From an uncultured Verrucomicrobia subdivision 3 bacterium (GTDB taxonomy: Bacteria > Verrucomicrobiota > Verrucomicrobiia > Limisphaerales > UBA11358): 45,638 nt of DNA. Positions 8,939 through 18,238 of the stretch are shown here, in pieces. The notes under the pieces were generated by a model, which worked only from the letters and a program-made list of their open reading frames with translations, was not told the origin of the DNA and did no database searches. Each line of letters opens with the position of its first letter. Position 1 is the first letter of the stretch. The stretch covers positions 69,788 through 115,425 of the forward strand of contig CAIKKJ010000061.1 in assembly GCA_903827955.1 (NCBI GenBank). Reading direction: 5' to 3'. The position numbers and the translations under genes were made by a program.

Positions 8939-9261
8939 AAACGTCATTGAACGAAGCCAAACGACTGCTCACCGTGCAACTGCCCGGCGACCTCATCAGC
9001 ACCAACGCCGCTGCCGTGCGCGAAAATCTGGCGGACATCATCAATGCCAGCACGGATAAACTGCCCGCATGGAGCACGCTGCGGCTCGAATTGTCCGGTG
9101 CCAAAATGGTGGACTCGGTGGGCCTGAATCTCGTCGTCACCCTGCTCCGCGCCGTGCAAAAGCTGAACGGCAAGATGCAGGTAATCTACACCAACCCGAA
9201 TGTGTTGCGCACCTTCCAGTTCACACGGCTGGATCAGCACATGGAAATGATAAAACTTTGA
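8935..9261 (+). CDS. STAS-domain anti-sigma factor antagonist (HsbA/RsbV-like)
   Basis: The 108 residues form a single STAS domain. The phosphorylatable serine of this family is Ser61 in the KMVDSVGLNL motif, the correct place at the start of the second helix. Its phosphorylation state should be set by the phosphatase and kinase domains of the gene just upstream, with which it shares an ATGA overlap. In partner-switching systems the unphosphorylated form binds an anti-sigma factor, or another target such as a diguanylate cyclase. No sigma or separate anti-sigma gene is visible here, so the target is unknown. The hybrid kinase starts 9 bases downstream. Confidence 0.92.
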   Translation: MKTSLNEAKRLLTVQLPGDLISTNAAAVRENLADIINASTDKLPAWSTLRLELSGAKMVDSVGLNLVVTLLRAVQKLNGKMQVIYTNPNVLRTFQFTRLDQHMEMIKL

Positions 9262-9270
9262 TTTGCTCCC

Positions 9271-12200
9271 ATGAGTGACTCCACCGGAAACATAAAACCG
9301 CGCCAACCGCTAGCGCGCTGGGGGTTCCCGGCACTAGTCGTTGCCGTGTTAGTTTTAGGTGGGATCACCGCTTGGTGGGCCGGCAGGCAGGCGGAGGAAG
9401 ACTGGAGCGATCAGTTGCTCAAACAAACCACCGGCATCGCACGAACGATTGACGCAAATCTCCTGAAACAATTGCGCTTTGACGAATCCGACCGACAAAA
9501 CCCTGCCTATCAGCGCATCCGCGGTGAATTAACCGCCTACGGTCAGGCTCTGGGGTTGACGCAAATCTGGAGCACAACCCGAAAAGACGGTCACCTTGTG
9601 TTCGGGCCGGAAAATATTCCGACAACCAGCCAAATGGCTTCGGAGCCTGGAACCATCTATAAAAACCCGTCAAAAAAAAATGAGGAGATTTTTTTGACCG
9701 GCGAGCCGGGACTGGAAGGCCCTTACACCGATGAATACGGAACATTCATCAGCGCCTTCGCACCAGTCAAGGATCCTCGCACAGGAAAAATCCTGCTGGT
9801 CATCGGCGCAGATGTTCCCGTAAAAGACTGGCATCTCCGCATCTGGCAGCAACGCACCGGAACCCTTGGTCTGACGGTGGTCATGCTGTTGATTTTATTC
9901 TGCAGTTACGAGGCCTGGCGCTGGCGTGAACGCAGTTCCGGCTATGTCAAAAAATATTTCCGACATCTTGAAGCCGCCACCGTTTTATTAACTGGGCTGT
10001 TGCTCACCTGGTGTGCCGTGCAATTGGCTCATTCCCGCGAGCAGTCTAACCGCAAAGACACCTTCAGCCAGATTGCCGAGGCGCAGGTCGCCGCCGTCCG
10101 TGAAGGATTTCGCGACGTGAAAGACACCGTTCTACCTGGCCTCGAACATTTGCTCGCCAACGACAGCAACCTGACGGCGGAACAATTTAGCCAGATCACC
10201 AGCCACCTCGCGAGCAGTGGCGGCATCAAAGCCGTGGCCTGGGCACCGTTGGTGACCGGCGATGCTCTGGCCGACTTTCAGTCACACGCCAAGAAAATAT
10301 CCGGCCAGCCGGATTTTCATGTGTATGAAAAAAATTCTACCGGTGAAAAAATCTCACCGTCGTTACGCGCCAATTATTTCCCCATCCTCAACACCGAACC
10401 GCTCGCTGGCAATCAGGCCATCCTCGGCTTCAACCTCGCCGCGGACAACACCTGTGGCCGCGCGCTGGCGACCGCCAGTGCGACGCGTTTCTCTACGGCT
10501 TCCGACCCGGTAAACCTTGGCCAGCCGAACGGCACCCCAAACGTGAGCCTCGTTGTCCGTCCGGTATTCGAGAACTCCGGCGGGGCGGAAAAAAAATTAA
10601 AGGGCTTCGCCGTTGCTGTGTTGCGTTTTGATCCGATGCTGGACGATGTGCTGTCCGCCGCGTCCGGCGAGGGCAAAGTGGCGGCAGCCGACCTGCTCCA
10701 GCTCGCAGACGGAAAACCTGCCACCACACTCGCTTCCTGGCCGAGCGATGATTCAACCATCCACCCGGATGCAGAAACGCTGTTGCAGGCAAATGAAAAA
10801 TCACTCTGGATCGTGCGGCCGGTATTTGCCTTTGGCCAGGCTTATGCCTTGGCAGTCACGCCCGGCTCGGCCTTCATGGCTGCGCATCCGAACCGTGCTG
10901 GCTTGCTCGTCGGCAGTTGCGGTCTGTTTGTCACTTTGATTACCACGCTCATCATCGGCCTGATGCGCCACCGCCAGCATCTGCTCGAGGAAGAAGTCAC
11001 CACGCGCACGGAGTTGCTCCGCGCCACCGTGGATCGGTTGCAAATGCTTTGGCATGCGCTGGATCAAAGCCCCGTCAGCATCCTCATCACGGACGCCCGG
11101 CAGTGCATCGAATATGTGAACCAAAAACAATTAAGCCTATCGGGATATTCTCGCCAGGAACTGGTCGGCCAGTCGCCGCGCATCTTTAAGAGCAATACCA
11201 TGCCGGCTGAAACCTATCAAATACTCCGCGAAACTTTGAGCGCGCGCATGACCTGGACCGGGGAACTGTGCAACCGCAAAAAAAACGGCACGCTGTTCTG
11301 GGAATCCGGCATCATCACCCCCATCAAGGACAAAAATGGCAACGTGACCAATTACCTCGCCATCAAAGAGGACATCACCGAGCGCAAAAATTCCGAACTG
11401 GAACTTAAAAAGTCTTTCTCCCAATTGCAGGCCACACTGGAATCCACCGCCGACGGCATTCTCGTAGTGGACACCGACGGAAAAATCGTCAACTTCAACC
11501 CGCAATTCGTAGAGCTTTGGCGGCTCTCGGCAAAGGATTTGAAAAACTGGGACGAAGCTCGGCTCATCGAGGAATTTCTTTCCAAAGTGAGCGATCCGGA
11601 AACAGTTCTGGAGCGCATCAAGGAACTTCATGCCGACCGCACACAGGACAGTTTTGAAGTCATCACCTTGACGGATCGCCGCGTCATCGAACGCTACTCG
11701 CACGCGCATCAGGCTGACGGCGTGCCCGCCGGACGCGTGTGGAGTTTCCGCGACATCACCCAGCAGGAGCGCGCCCATCGGGCGTTGCAGGAATCCAACG
11801 AGCAACTCGAGGCCGCCAGCTCGCGCGCCAACGAAATGGCGCTCAAGGCCGAGATGGCCAACATCGCCAAGAGCCATTTCCTCGCGAACATGAGCCATGA
11901 AATCCGCACGCCGATGAATGGCGTCATCGGCATGACCACTTTACTCCTGCAAACAGATCTCACCGCCGAACAACAGCAATACGCCCATCTGCTCAAGAAC
12001 AGCGGCGAATCGCTACTCGCGCTCATCAACGACATCCTCGACTTCTCCAAAATTGAGGCCCAAAAACTCACGCTCGAAAAACTCGACTTCAATCTGCGTG
12101 AAACGATGGAGGACGCCACCGAACTGCTCGCGTTCAAGACGGCGGAAAAAAACCTGCAGCTCGCCTGCTTCATCGCGCCGGAAGTCCCCGAACTGTTGCG

Positions 12201-13908
12201 CGGCGATGCGCTGCGGCTGCGCCAGATTTTCATCAACCTCGCCGGCAACGCCATCAAGTTCACCGCCGAAGGCAGCGTCGTGCTGCGCGCCGCGCTCATC
12301 GCCGAGGATGAAAAATCCGCGACGCTCAAGTTCACCGTCAAAGATTCGGGCATCGGCATCCCGAAAGACCGGCAGTCCGCGCTGTTCCACTCCTTCACGC
12401 AGGTGGACGGCTCCACCACGCGCAAATTTGGCGGCACCGGCCTCGGCCTCGCCATCTCCAAGCACCTCACGGAAATGATGGGTGGCCAGATCGGCCTCGA
12501 AAGCGAAGTCGGCGCGGGCACGGAATTCTGGTTCACCGTCGCGCTGGACAAACAACCTCCGGCCGCGCCCGCTACAAAAACTTTTTCCGGAACCAGCGTG
12601 CTCGTGGTAAAAAACCGCGCCATCTACCGGCAAGTCATCGCGCAGCAACTCTCCGCCATCGGCTGCAACTACGCCCTATCTGAAAATTTTCCCGACGCGG
12701 AAAACCAACTCGCCCAACGCGCCGCGACCGGCGAGCCATTCAGTGTCGTCCTCATCGGTCAGGACACCGGAGATGCCGCCGCCTTCGCCGAAAATATTCG
12801 CAACCATCCGCGCCTCCGCAACGTGCGACTCGTCAAGCTCACGCCGTTTGGTTGCCGTGCCACCGCAGCCGAACTGGCGCAATCAGGCTTTGCCGGCCAG
12901 TTGAACCAGCCGTTCCGACGCGCACAACTTTTGGAATGTCTCGCACATGTCCTCCAGAAAAACGTTGCCGTCCCCAAATCTGTGCCGGAAAAACTTTCCC
13001 CCACCAACACCACGCCGATGCGCGTGCTCATTGTCGACGATAATTCCACCAATCTCGTGGTCATCTGCAAAATTTTGGAGAAGCTCGGCCACCGGCCGCG
13101 CGGGGTCGGGAGCGCCGCAGAAGGCATCGCCGCGTTACAGTCACCGGATTTCGACCTCGTGCTGATGGATTGCCAGATGCCGGAGATGGACGGCTACGAA
13201 GCCACACAAAACATCCGCAGCGGCGCGGCGGGCGAACATAGCCGCACACTGCCCATCGTCGCACTCACCGCCAACGTCCTCGCCGCCGATCAACAACGTT
13301 GCTTAGCCGCCGGCATGGATGGTTACCTCGGTAAACCGATTCAGATGGACGCGCTCAAGGCGGCGCTCGAAAAATGGCAGCCGACCAACGGAACGCCGGC
13401 AGCCAGCACAACCAGTTCAGAACCGGTTGCGGTTGAAAAAAATCCTACTGCCGAAACACCGGCCGTGGAGAATATTTCAACGCCCATCGAAAAAAAATTC
13501 TCGCCGAATTTTGTCTCCCTCACCGGCAAAGCCATTTTCAATCGCGCCGACTTGATGAACCGGATGCTGGACGACATGGAGATGGCTACTTTGACAGCGC
13601 AGGCGTTTCTGGATGATCTGCCCAAGCAAACCGCTGCGCTGCTGAAGGCCGTGACCAGCGGCGACCCCGCCGCCACCGCCAGCGCCGCGCACCGGCTCAA
13701 AGGCGCCGCCGGCACGATGGGCGGCGACTCGCTGCACTATCTGCTCGGTGAAATCGAACGACTCGGCAAGGCCAAGGACATGGACGCCGTCACCAAGCTC
13801 GCGCGACAAATTGAAGGTGAAGCCGCCGCGCTGGCCGAAATACTGACCAGCGAAATTCTCAACGCCCCGCCCGATCCGTTTGGTGTGCCGTTTGCGGAAA
13901 AGGCATGA
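9271..13908 (+). CDS. Hybrid sensor histidine kinase: CHASE, two PAS, HisKA-HATPase, pseudo-receiver, receiver, HPt
   Basis: A 1545-residue membrane sensor. Order: TM1 (about 17-39), a periplasmic region, TM2 (197-215), TM3 (235-252), a second periplasmic region resembling a CHASE domain (about 260-540), TM4 (542-565), PAS1 (597-705), PAS2 (722-840), HisKA with phospho-acceptor His876 (NMSHEIRTPMNG), HATPase (N-box at about 993), a degenerate receiver (1106-1225), an intact receiver with Asp1300 (LMDCQMPEMDG), and HPt with His1474 (AHRLKGAAG). The degenerate receiver has Lys1114-Asn1115 in place of the acidic pair and Gly1163 in place of the phospho-Asp, so it cannot be phosphorylated normally. 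The terminal HPt makes this a complete His-Asp-His relay. It lies in one operon with the PP2C regulator and STAS genes, whose receiver is a plausible phosphate acceptor. Confidence 0.93.
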   Translation: MSDSTGNIKPRQPLARWGFPALVVAVLVLGGITAWWAGRQAEEDWSDQLLKQTTGIARTIDANLLKQLRFDESDRQNPAYQRIRGELTAYGQALGLTQIWSTTRKDGHLVFGPENIPTTSQMASEPGTIYKNPSKKNEEIFLTGEPGLEGPYTDEYGTFISAFAPVKDPRTGKILLVIGADVPVKDWHLRIWQQRTGTLGLTVVMLLILFCSYEAWRWRERSSGYVKKYFRHLEAATVLLTGLLLTWCAVQLAHSREQSNRKDTFSQIAEAQVAAVREGFRDVKDTVLPGLEHLLANDSNLTAEQFSQITSHLASSGGIKAVAWAPLVTGDALADFQSHAKKISGQPDFHVYEKNSTGEKISPSLRANYFPILNTEPLAGNQAILGFNLAADNTCGRALATASATRFSTASDPVNLGQPNGTPNVSLVVRPVFENSGGAEKKLKGFAVAVLRFDPMLDDVLSAASGEGKVAAADLLQLADGKPATTLASWPSDDSTIHPDAETLLQANEKSLWIVRPVFAFGQAYALAVTPGSAFMAAHPNRAGLLVGSCGLFVTLITTLIIGLMRHRQHLLEEEVTTRTELLRATVDRLQMLWHALDQSPVSILITDARQCIEYVNQKQLSLSGYSRQELVGQSPRIFKSNTMPAETYQILRETLSARMTWTGELCNRKKNGTLFWESGIITPIKDKNGNVTNYLAIKEDITERKNSELELKKSFSQLQATLESTADGILVVDTDGKIVNFNPQFVELWRLSAKDLKNWDEARLIEEFLSKVSDPETVLERIKELHADRTQDSFEVITLTDRRVIERYSHAHQADGVPAGRVWSFRDITQQERAHRALQESNEQLEAASSRANEMALKAEMANIAKSHFLANMSHEIRTPMNGVIGMTTLLLQTDLTAEQQQYAHLLKNSGESLLALINDILDFSKIEAQKLTLEKLDFNLRETMEDATELLAFKTAEKNLQLACFIAPEVPELLRGDALRLRQIFINLAGNAIKFTAEGSVVLRAALIAEDEKSATLKFTVKDSGIGIPKDRQSALFHSFTQVDGSTTRKFGGTGLGLAISKHLTEMMGGQIGLESEVGAGTEFWFTVALDKQPPAAPATKTFSGTSVLVVKNRAIYRQVIAQQLSAIGCNYALSENFPDAENQLAQRAATGEPFSVVLIGQDTGDAAAFAENIRNHPRLRNVRLVKLTPFGCRATAAELAQSGFAGQLNQPFRRAQLLECLAHVLQKNVAVPKSVPEKLSPTNTTPMRVLIVDDNSTNLVVICKILEKLGHRPRGVGSAAEGIAALQSPDFDLVLMDCQMPEMDGYEATQNIRSGAAGEHSRTLPIVALTANVLAADQQRCLAAGMDGYLGKPIQMDALKAALEKWQPTNGTPAASTTSSEPVAVEKNPTAETPAVENISTPIEKKFSPNFVSLTGKAIFNRADLMNRMLDDMEMATLTAQAFLDDLPKQTAALLKAVTSGDPAATASAAHRLKGAAGTMGGDSLHYLLGEIERLGKAKDMDAVTKLARQIEGEAAALAEILTSEILNAPPDPFGVPFAEKA

Positions 13909-13920
13909 GGAACCAATTTA

Positions 13921-16779
13921 TTATTCCTGCACCAGCAGGGTCACTGGGCCTAGCAAGCCGGCTTCTTCGAGCGGCGTTTTGGCCGTCAGCTTGCGGATGT
14001 TGGTGCGCGTGAGGCGCTGCTCTTTTGGCAGACCGGCGTCGCCGATGATGCGGTTGGGCCAGAAGTTCACGACTTCGATTTGCAATTGATTTTTTCCCGG
14101 CCTCACCACGTCCGTGATATCCACGCGGAATGGTGGGCACCAAACGATGTCGCAGGATTTTCCATTTACTTTCACTTCCGCAAGTTCGTGAACGTTGCCA
14201 AGGTCGAGCAGCAATTTTGACGTTTTGGATTTTAGTTTTGAATCAGGAGCCTCAAAAGTTTTTTCATACGTCGCCGTGCCGGAATAAAATTTTATGCTCG
14301 GCTCCGCGCGCGTCGGCCAGCTCACCAGCGAATCAAACTGTGCGGTGTCCGGCCCGCCCCATTTCGGATCAAAGTGAACCGTCCACATACCGGAAATTTC
14401 TCGCGCCGTTTTCAAAATCAACCGATTGTCGTATCGCGTCGCCGGATGCTTTGAATCCGGTTCGCGAAAGACTACAAACCAGGAGCCGCACGGATCAAAA
14501 TCTAACGGCACAAAAGTCTTTCCATTCCTTGCTTCATAGCCGACGGCAAATTTTCTTTCGCCCGTCACCGCGTTCCACAACTCCGGTGCTTTGCCGGTCA
14601 CCCCAAACGCCGCCGTTGCGCTCACCGCCAAGTTGGTGCGGTTAGCGATAAAATAAATTTCCGCACCTTCCGTCGTCCGGTGGATGAAATCAAAGTCGCC
14701 ATTTATCGCCTGGATTTCGCAATCAGGCTTTACCCCATCTGCTTCCAGAACCTGCCACGCAGTTTTGCCAGTGATCACACGGCCGTTACCGGTTTGTCCG
14801 CCCCATAATTCATCCGCAATTTTTTTTATCGCGGCATCGGTCGCCGCAAAATTATCCAGCACTTCGCCGCGCGCCGGCTTCGGGCCAATGATCGTTGCGC
14901 CCGCCTTCACAAGTTCGGAAATTTTCTTCAGCACCGGCAGCGAAATCACGTCGCGCTCCGGCAGCACGAGCACGCGATAATTCATTCCGTCCGGCAGAAA
15001 AATTTTTCCATCCTTCACGCTTGCCCGCTGGATGAGCGCCTCGGCGGTGATGACGTCGTAGTCATAGCCCGGCTGGCAGTGCGCGGGATCGGTGCGCTTG
15101 AATTGCGTAAAATTCGGAACCTCGTCGCCGTAATAATACAAAACGTCCGCGTGAAAGTTTCCCTGCTGAAGCAGCCACTGGCAGCGGTTTATGTAGCCAA
15201 AAAACGGCGCGGATTTTTCCCACCACGTCACGTTCGGATTCAGGTGCGTGCCGGCAAAATATTGCTGGCCGGGCATGCCTTCGCTCGCCGGCGAGCAGAC
15301 GAACGCGTGCCACACGAGCAGGTTCAAACCTTCGCATAGCGCCTTGTCGAAACTCGGTTTCAGATTGTCCCAAAGTTTTTCCTGCCAATGCGGCCCGATA
15401 GTCGTGAAACCTTCGGCGAAAACAAATTTGCGGCCGTAAGTGTGCGCGGCACTCGCCGGCTGCTTCACGAAGAAACGATTCGCGTCACCGATGCGGTGCG
15501 TCCATGACCACGCCCAGAATTCGCTCATCGGCGCGTCATCCATGCCGAGGCATTGCTGCGCGTCAATCGGCACGGCATGCGGGCCGCCGGATTCGGGATG
15601 GATGAGCAGGCCGTGCTTGTGGGCGTTATCGCGGAAAAGTTTGTAATGACCGTCAATCGCCAGATCACCGAGCGTGCGGCGGTAGTCGAAAAGAAAACGG
15701 TCACTCTCGGCACGGGAATTCACGATGCGCCCGGCGAGCACCGGCAGCCACGGAAGCAAATCGTAGCCGCGCCGTTTCTGAAATTCCGCGCGCAACGTCG
15801 GCGTCCAGTTGGCGAGTTCCACCTCCCAACTGTCCGTGTGTAAATACTTCAACGTTTTTCCCGCGAGCGGCCCGGCGTCCTGAATCAGTGGCTCGACAAT
15901 CTTGTCCCAATAATGTTGAAACGCCGTCGCGCTATAAACATCAATCGCATAGCCGCTCCACCCTTCGCTGCTGGTGGAAACGAACGCATGATCGCCAATC
16001 GTGTAGCCGAAGCGGAGAATCTGCCATTCACCGGCGGGCGCGTCCCACTGCAACGTTCCGTCGCTGGAAATATTTTTGGTCAGGTCAATTACGCCCGCCG
16101 TATCGGCGTCCTCCTCGCCGGCAGTGGCGGGAATTTCCGCGAACAGCGGTGAAGAATCCGGCGCGGAAAATGGCACGAGCGATTCCTGCAAGGCTTTTTG
16201 CTTCCAGTTTTTCAACGGCTCATGCGCGCGCGAACTTTTGACAGGAAAGGCAACAGCGCACGAATCACGGTAAAAACCATCACGCGCTTTTCCTGACGGC
16301 AGTTTCACCACGACATTTGTGCTGCCGGAAATTTTCAGCTCCGACCAGACATATTTTTTCGCAGCATCTTCCGGCGCGACCACCGGGCCGCCAAGATTCC
16401 AGCCGCTCTGGATGTTCAGGCTCAGGTCGAGGCCGAGCAGATCGGCCTCGCGCAGCGTGTGCTGGTATAGCTCGCGCCATGCGGGCGAGAAAAAAGTCGG
16501 GCCGTGCGGCACGGTGTCGTTGCCGTCCTGGCTCGCGCCGTTCGCGTCGCAAATCAATGCGCCGCCAAAGCCTTTGGCCTTCATCTGCTCCAGATCGTGC
16601 GTGATGGCGGCCTTGGTAACATTGCCGTTGAGCCACCACCAGTAGGCGCGGAGCCGTGCTTCATTCGGTGGATTTTCCCAGCCGGATTCCAGAGCAATTT
16701 CTGCACGCAAACCCATCTGACCAAAGCCACACACCAGCGCGAAAACGGCAAAGCCGACCGGAAAAAATTTGATTAACAT
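13921..16779 (-). CDS. Exported glycoside hydrolase, GH106 (alpha-L-rhamnosidase-type)
   Basis: The protein is 952 residues from the ATG at 16779. I prefer that start because a signal peptide (MLIKFFPVGFAVFALVCGF, cleavage near LRAE) follows directly; the longer frame from 16818 adds 13 residues that spoil it. Family landmarks near the N-terminus are YWWWLNGNVTKAAI, KGFGGALICD and SGWNLGGPVVAPEDAAKK, typical of GH106 and related large rhamnosidase-like hydrolases. The C-terminus looks like a galactose-binding-like beta-sandwich (GTATYEKTFEAP, VNGKSCDIVWCPPFRVDIT). It probably removes rhamnose or a similar sugar from plant or algal polysaccharide in the periplasm. It converges on the hybrid kinase gene with 12 bases between the stops and has no sugar-transport neighbour. 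The exact sugar is not readable from sequence. Confidence 0.82.
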   Translation of the reverse strand: MLIKFFPVGFAVFALVCGFGQMGLRAEIALESGWENPPNEARLRAYWWWLNGNVTKAAITHDLEQMKAKGFGGALICDANGASQDGNDTVPHGPTFFSPAWRELYQHTLREADLLGLDLSLNIQSGWNLGGPVVAPEDAAKKYVWSELKISGSTNVVVKLPSGKARDGFYRDSCAVAFPVKSSRAHEPLKNWKQKALQESLVPFSAPDSSPLFAEIPATAGEEDADTAGVIDLTKNISSDGTLQWDAPAGEWQILRFGYTIGDHAFVSTSSEGWSGYAIDVYSATAFQHYWDKIVEPLIQDAGPLAGKTLKYLHTDSWEVELANWTPTLRAEFQKRRGYDLLPWLPVLAGRIVNSRAESDRFLFDYRRTLGDLAIDGHYKLFRDNAHKHGLLIHPESGGPHAVPIDAQQCLGMDDAPMSEFWAWSWTHRIGDANRFFVKQPASAAHTYGRKFVFAEGFTTIGPHWQEKLWDNLKPSFDKALCEGLNLLVWHAFVCSPASEGMPGQQYFAGTHLNPNVTWWEKSAPFFGYINRCQWLLQQGNFHADVLYYYGDEVPNFTQFKRTDPAHCQPGYDYDVITAEALIQRASVKDGKIFLPDGMNYRVLVLPERDVISLPVLKKISELVKAGATIIGPKPARGEVLDNFAATDAAIKKIADELWGGQTGNGRVITGKTAWQVLEADGVKPDCEIQAINGDFDFIHRTTEGAEIYFIANRTNLAVSATAAFGVTGKAPELWNAVTGERKFAVGYEARNGKTFVPLDFDPCGSWFVVFREPDSKHPATRYDNRLILKTAREISGMWTVHFDPKWGGPDTAQFDSLVSWPTRAEPSIKFYSGTATYEKTFEAPDSKLKSKTSKLLLDLGNVHELAEVKVNGKSCDIVWCPPFRVDITDVVRPGKNQLQIEVVNFWPNRIIGDAGLPKEQRLTRTNIRKLTAKTPLEEAGLLGPVTLLVQE

Positions 16780-16942
16780 GAATGTAAAAATAGTATCGCA
16801 ACGACAAAATTTGAACATCCCCCATTTGCGTGAGGGATTGACTTGGTGGACCGTGACGCTCCCCAGACCGAGGGGCGGGAGAATAAAACAGCCAGATGTT
16901 TTCTTAACGTCGCCTTAATGTCACGAATGCTAGTCTGCGCAC
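16780..16942. promoter_or_regulatory. Divergent intergenic region between the GH106 and YHYH genes
   Basis: This 163-base region must hold promoters for the glycosidase (minus) and the YHYH/MbnP unit (plus). A C-run and a G-run around an AGACCGA spacer (about 16860-16882) could fold into a short GC-rich stem. GCTAGTCTGC ends about four bases before the YHYH ATG; if TAGTCT at 16931-16936 is a -10 element, the mRNA would have almost no leader. This is weak evidence, and no metal-regulator box was recognised. Confidence 0.3.
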
Positions 16943-18238
16943 ATGAAATCGCTTTCAGCTCTATTGTCGTTCATTACCGCAGCAAACGCATTTGCCGCCG
17001 ACCCGCAGGTAGCATCGTGGTTCACGCTTAACTCCGGCAAGTTCGCACAAATCTACCAGGACAATGCCGCAAAAAACTCCGATCAACCTTCGACGACGTG
17101 GAGCAATGGCCGGAACTCACAAACGCAACCGGCCTACTGCGGCGTGCAGGAAATTCTTTCATCAGCTAACTGGATTTACATCCGCAGCACGGGGCTGGGC
17201 AGCCAGATCATGGGGCCGTGGCTCAACGGACGTTTTCCGAATCTGCCCATCGACCAGCATTTTATTTTTGCCATGTCGCGGCATCCCACGGAACAGAAAG
17301 GAAATAATTTTAATCATCTCGGCGAGATCGGAATGTTCGTGGACGGCGTGCGGATGTTTGATGCCGGCGACGCCTTTTCCTACTCGAATGGAAATGGCCG
17401 CGACGCCGACCCGCGCGCAGGCATCGGTCAAGGCGACCGCATCTGGAACCGCGACGCGTATGTGAACGAGTCACGGACTTTCGACGCCGCACTGGCGCAC
17501 CAGCAAAACTGGGGACGTTATCATTACCACGCCAATCCCATCGCCTTGCGCTACCTGCTCGGCGACCACGTTGATTTTGACGTGACCACGAAGACTTATC
17601 ACGAAAGCCAAACCACGCCGCAAAAACATTCCCCCATCGTCGGCTGGATGCAGGATGGCTATCCGCTCTACGGGCCTTACGGCTATGCGAACGCGACCAA
17701 CTCCGCGAGCGGCGTGCGCCGGATGACTTCCGGCTTTGTGTTGCGCAACGGAAAGAACGGCACGGACAATCTCGCGCAAACCGGACGCCACACCCTGCCC
17801 GTCTGGGAGGCGCGCGAACAAAATCGCTCCGCCACGCTGACCACTTCCGAAACCGGCCCGAACGTAAATGAACAATTTCCGCTTGGCCATTACCTCGAAG
17901 ACTATGCCTACCTTGGCGACAGTGGAAAAATTCTCGGTCAAGATTTTGATCTCGACGAACTAAACGGACGCTGGTGCGTCACCCCAGAATTTCCGCAAGG
18001 CACGTTCGCCTATTTCATCACGATTGATGCGGCTGGCCAGCCCGTCTATCCTTACAACATGGGTCGCCGCTATCATGGTTATCCGAACGGTCGTCTCGTC
18101 ACCGCGATTCATGAACCGGTCACGACCAATTTCATCGCTCATCCGGTGACACCCACAAAAACGGGGGCCAGCGCCGCCGCCGGGAAAACCACAACGCTGA
18201 CGTGGAACGCCAGCGGCTACGAATCCAAATCAAAATGA
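16943..18238 (+). CDS. Secreted YHYH-domain protein
   Basis: A 431-residue protein with a signal peptide (about residues 1-19, MKSLSALLSFITAANAFAA). The family-defining YHYH motif sits in WGRYHYHANP, followed by SPIVGWMQDGYPLYGPYGY, a second hallmark of YHYH proteins. A third histidine-bearing block (GRRYHGYPNG) lies near the C-terminus. The biochemical role of the family is not established; clustered His and Tyr residues suggest metal binding, which is inference. Its stop overlaps the start of the MbnP-MbnH fusion gene by ATGA, so the two are very likely co-translated and may act together in the periplasm or at the cell surface. No Shine-Dalgarno precedes the ATG. Confidence 0.88.
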   Translation: MKSLSALLSFITAANAFAADPQVASWFTLNSGKFAQIYQDNAAKNSDQPSTTWSNGRNSQTQPAYCGVQEILSSANWIYIRSTGLGSQIMGPWLNGRFPNLPIDQHFIFAMSRHPTEQKGNNFNHLGEIGMFVDGVRMFDAGDAFSYSNGNGRDADPRAGIGQGDRIWNRDAYVNESRTFDAALAHQQNWGRYHYHANPIALRYLLGDHVDFDVTTKTYHESQTTPQKHSPIVGWMQDGYPLYGPYGYANATNSASGVRRMTSGFVLRNGKNGTDNLAQTGRHTLPVWEAREQNRSATLTTSETGPNVNEQFPLGHYLEDYAYLGDSGKILGQDFDLDELNGRWCVTPEFPQGTFAYFITIDAAGQPVYPYNMGRRYHGYPNGRLVTAIHEPVTTNFIAHPVTPTKTGASAAAGKTTTLTWNASGYESKSK

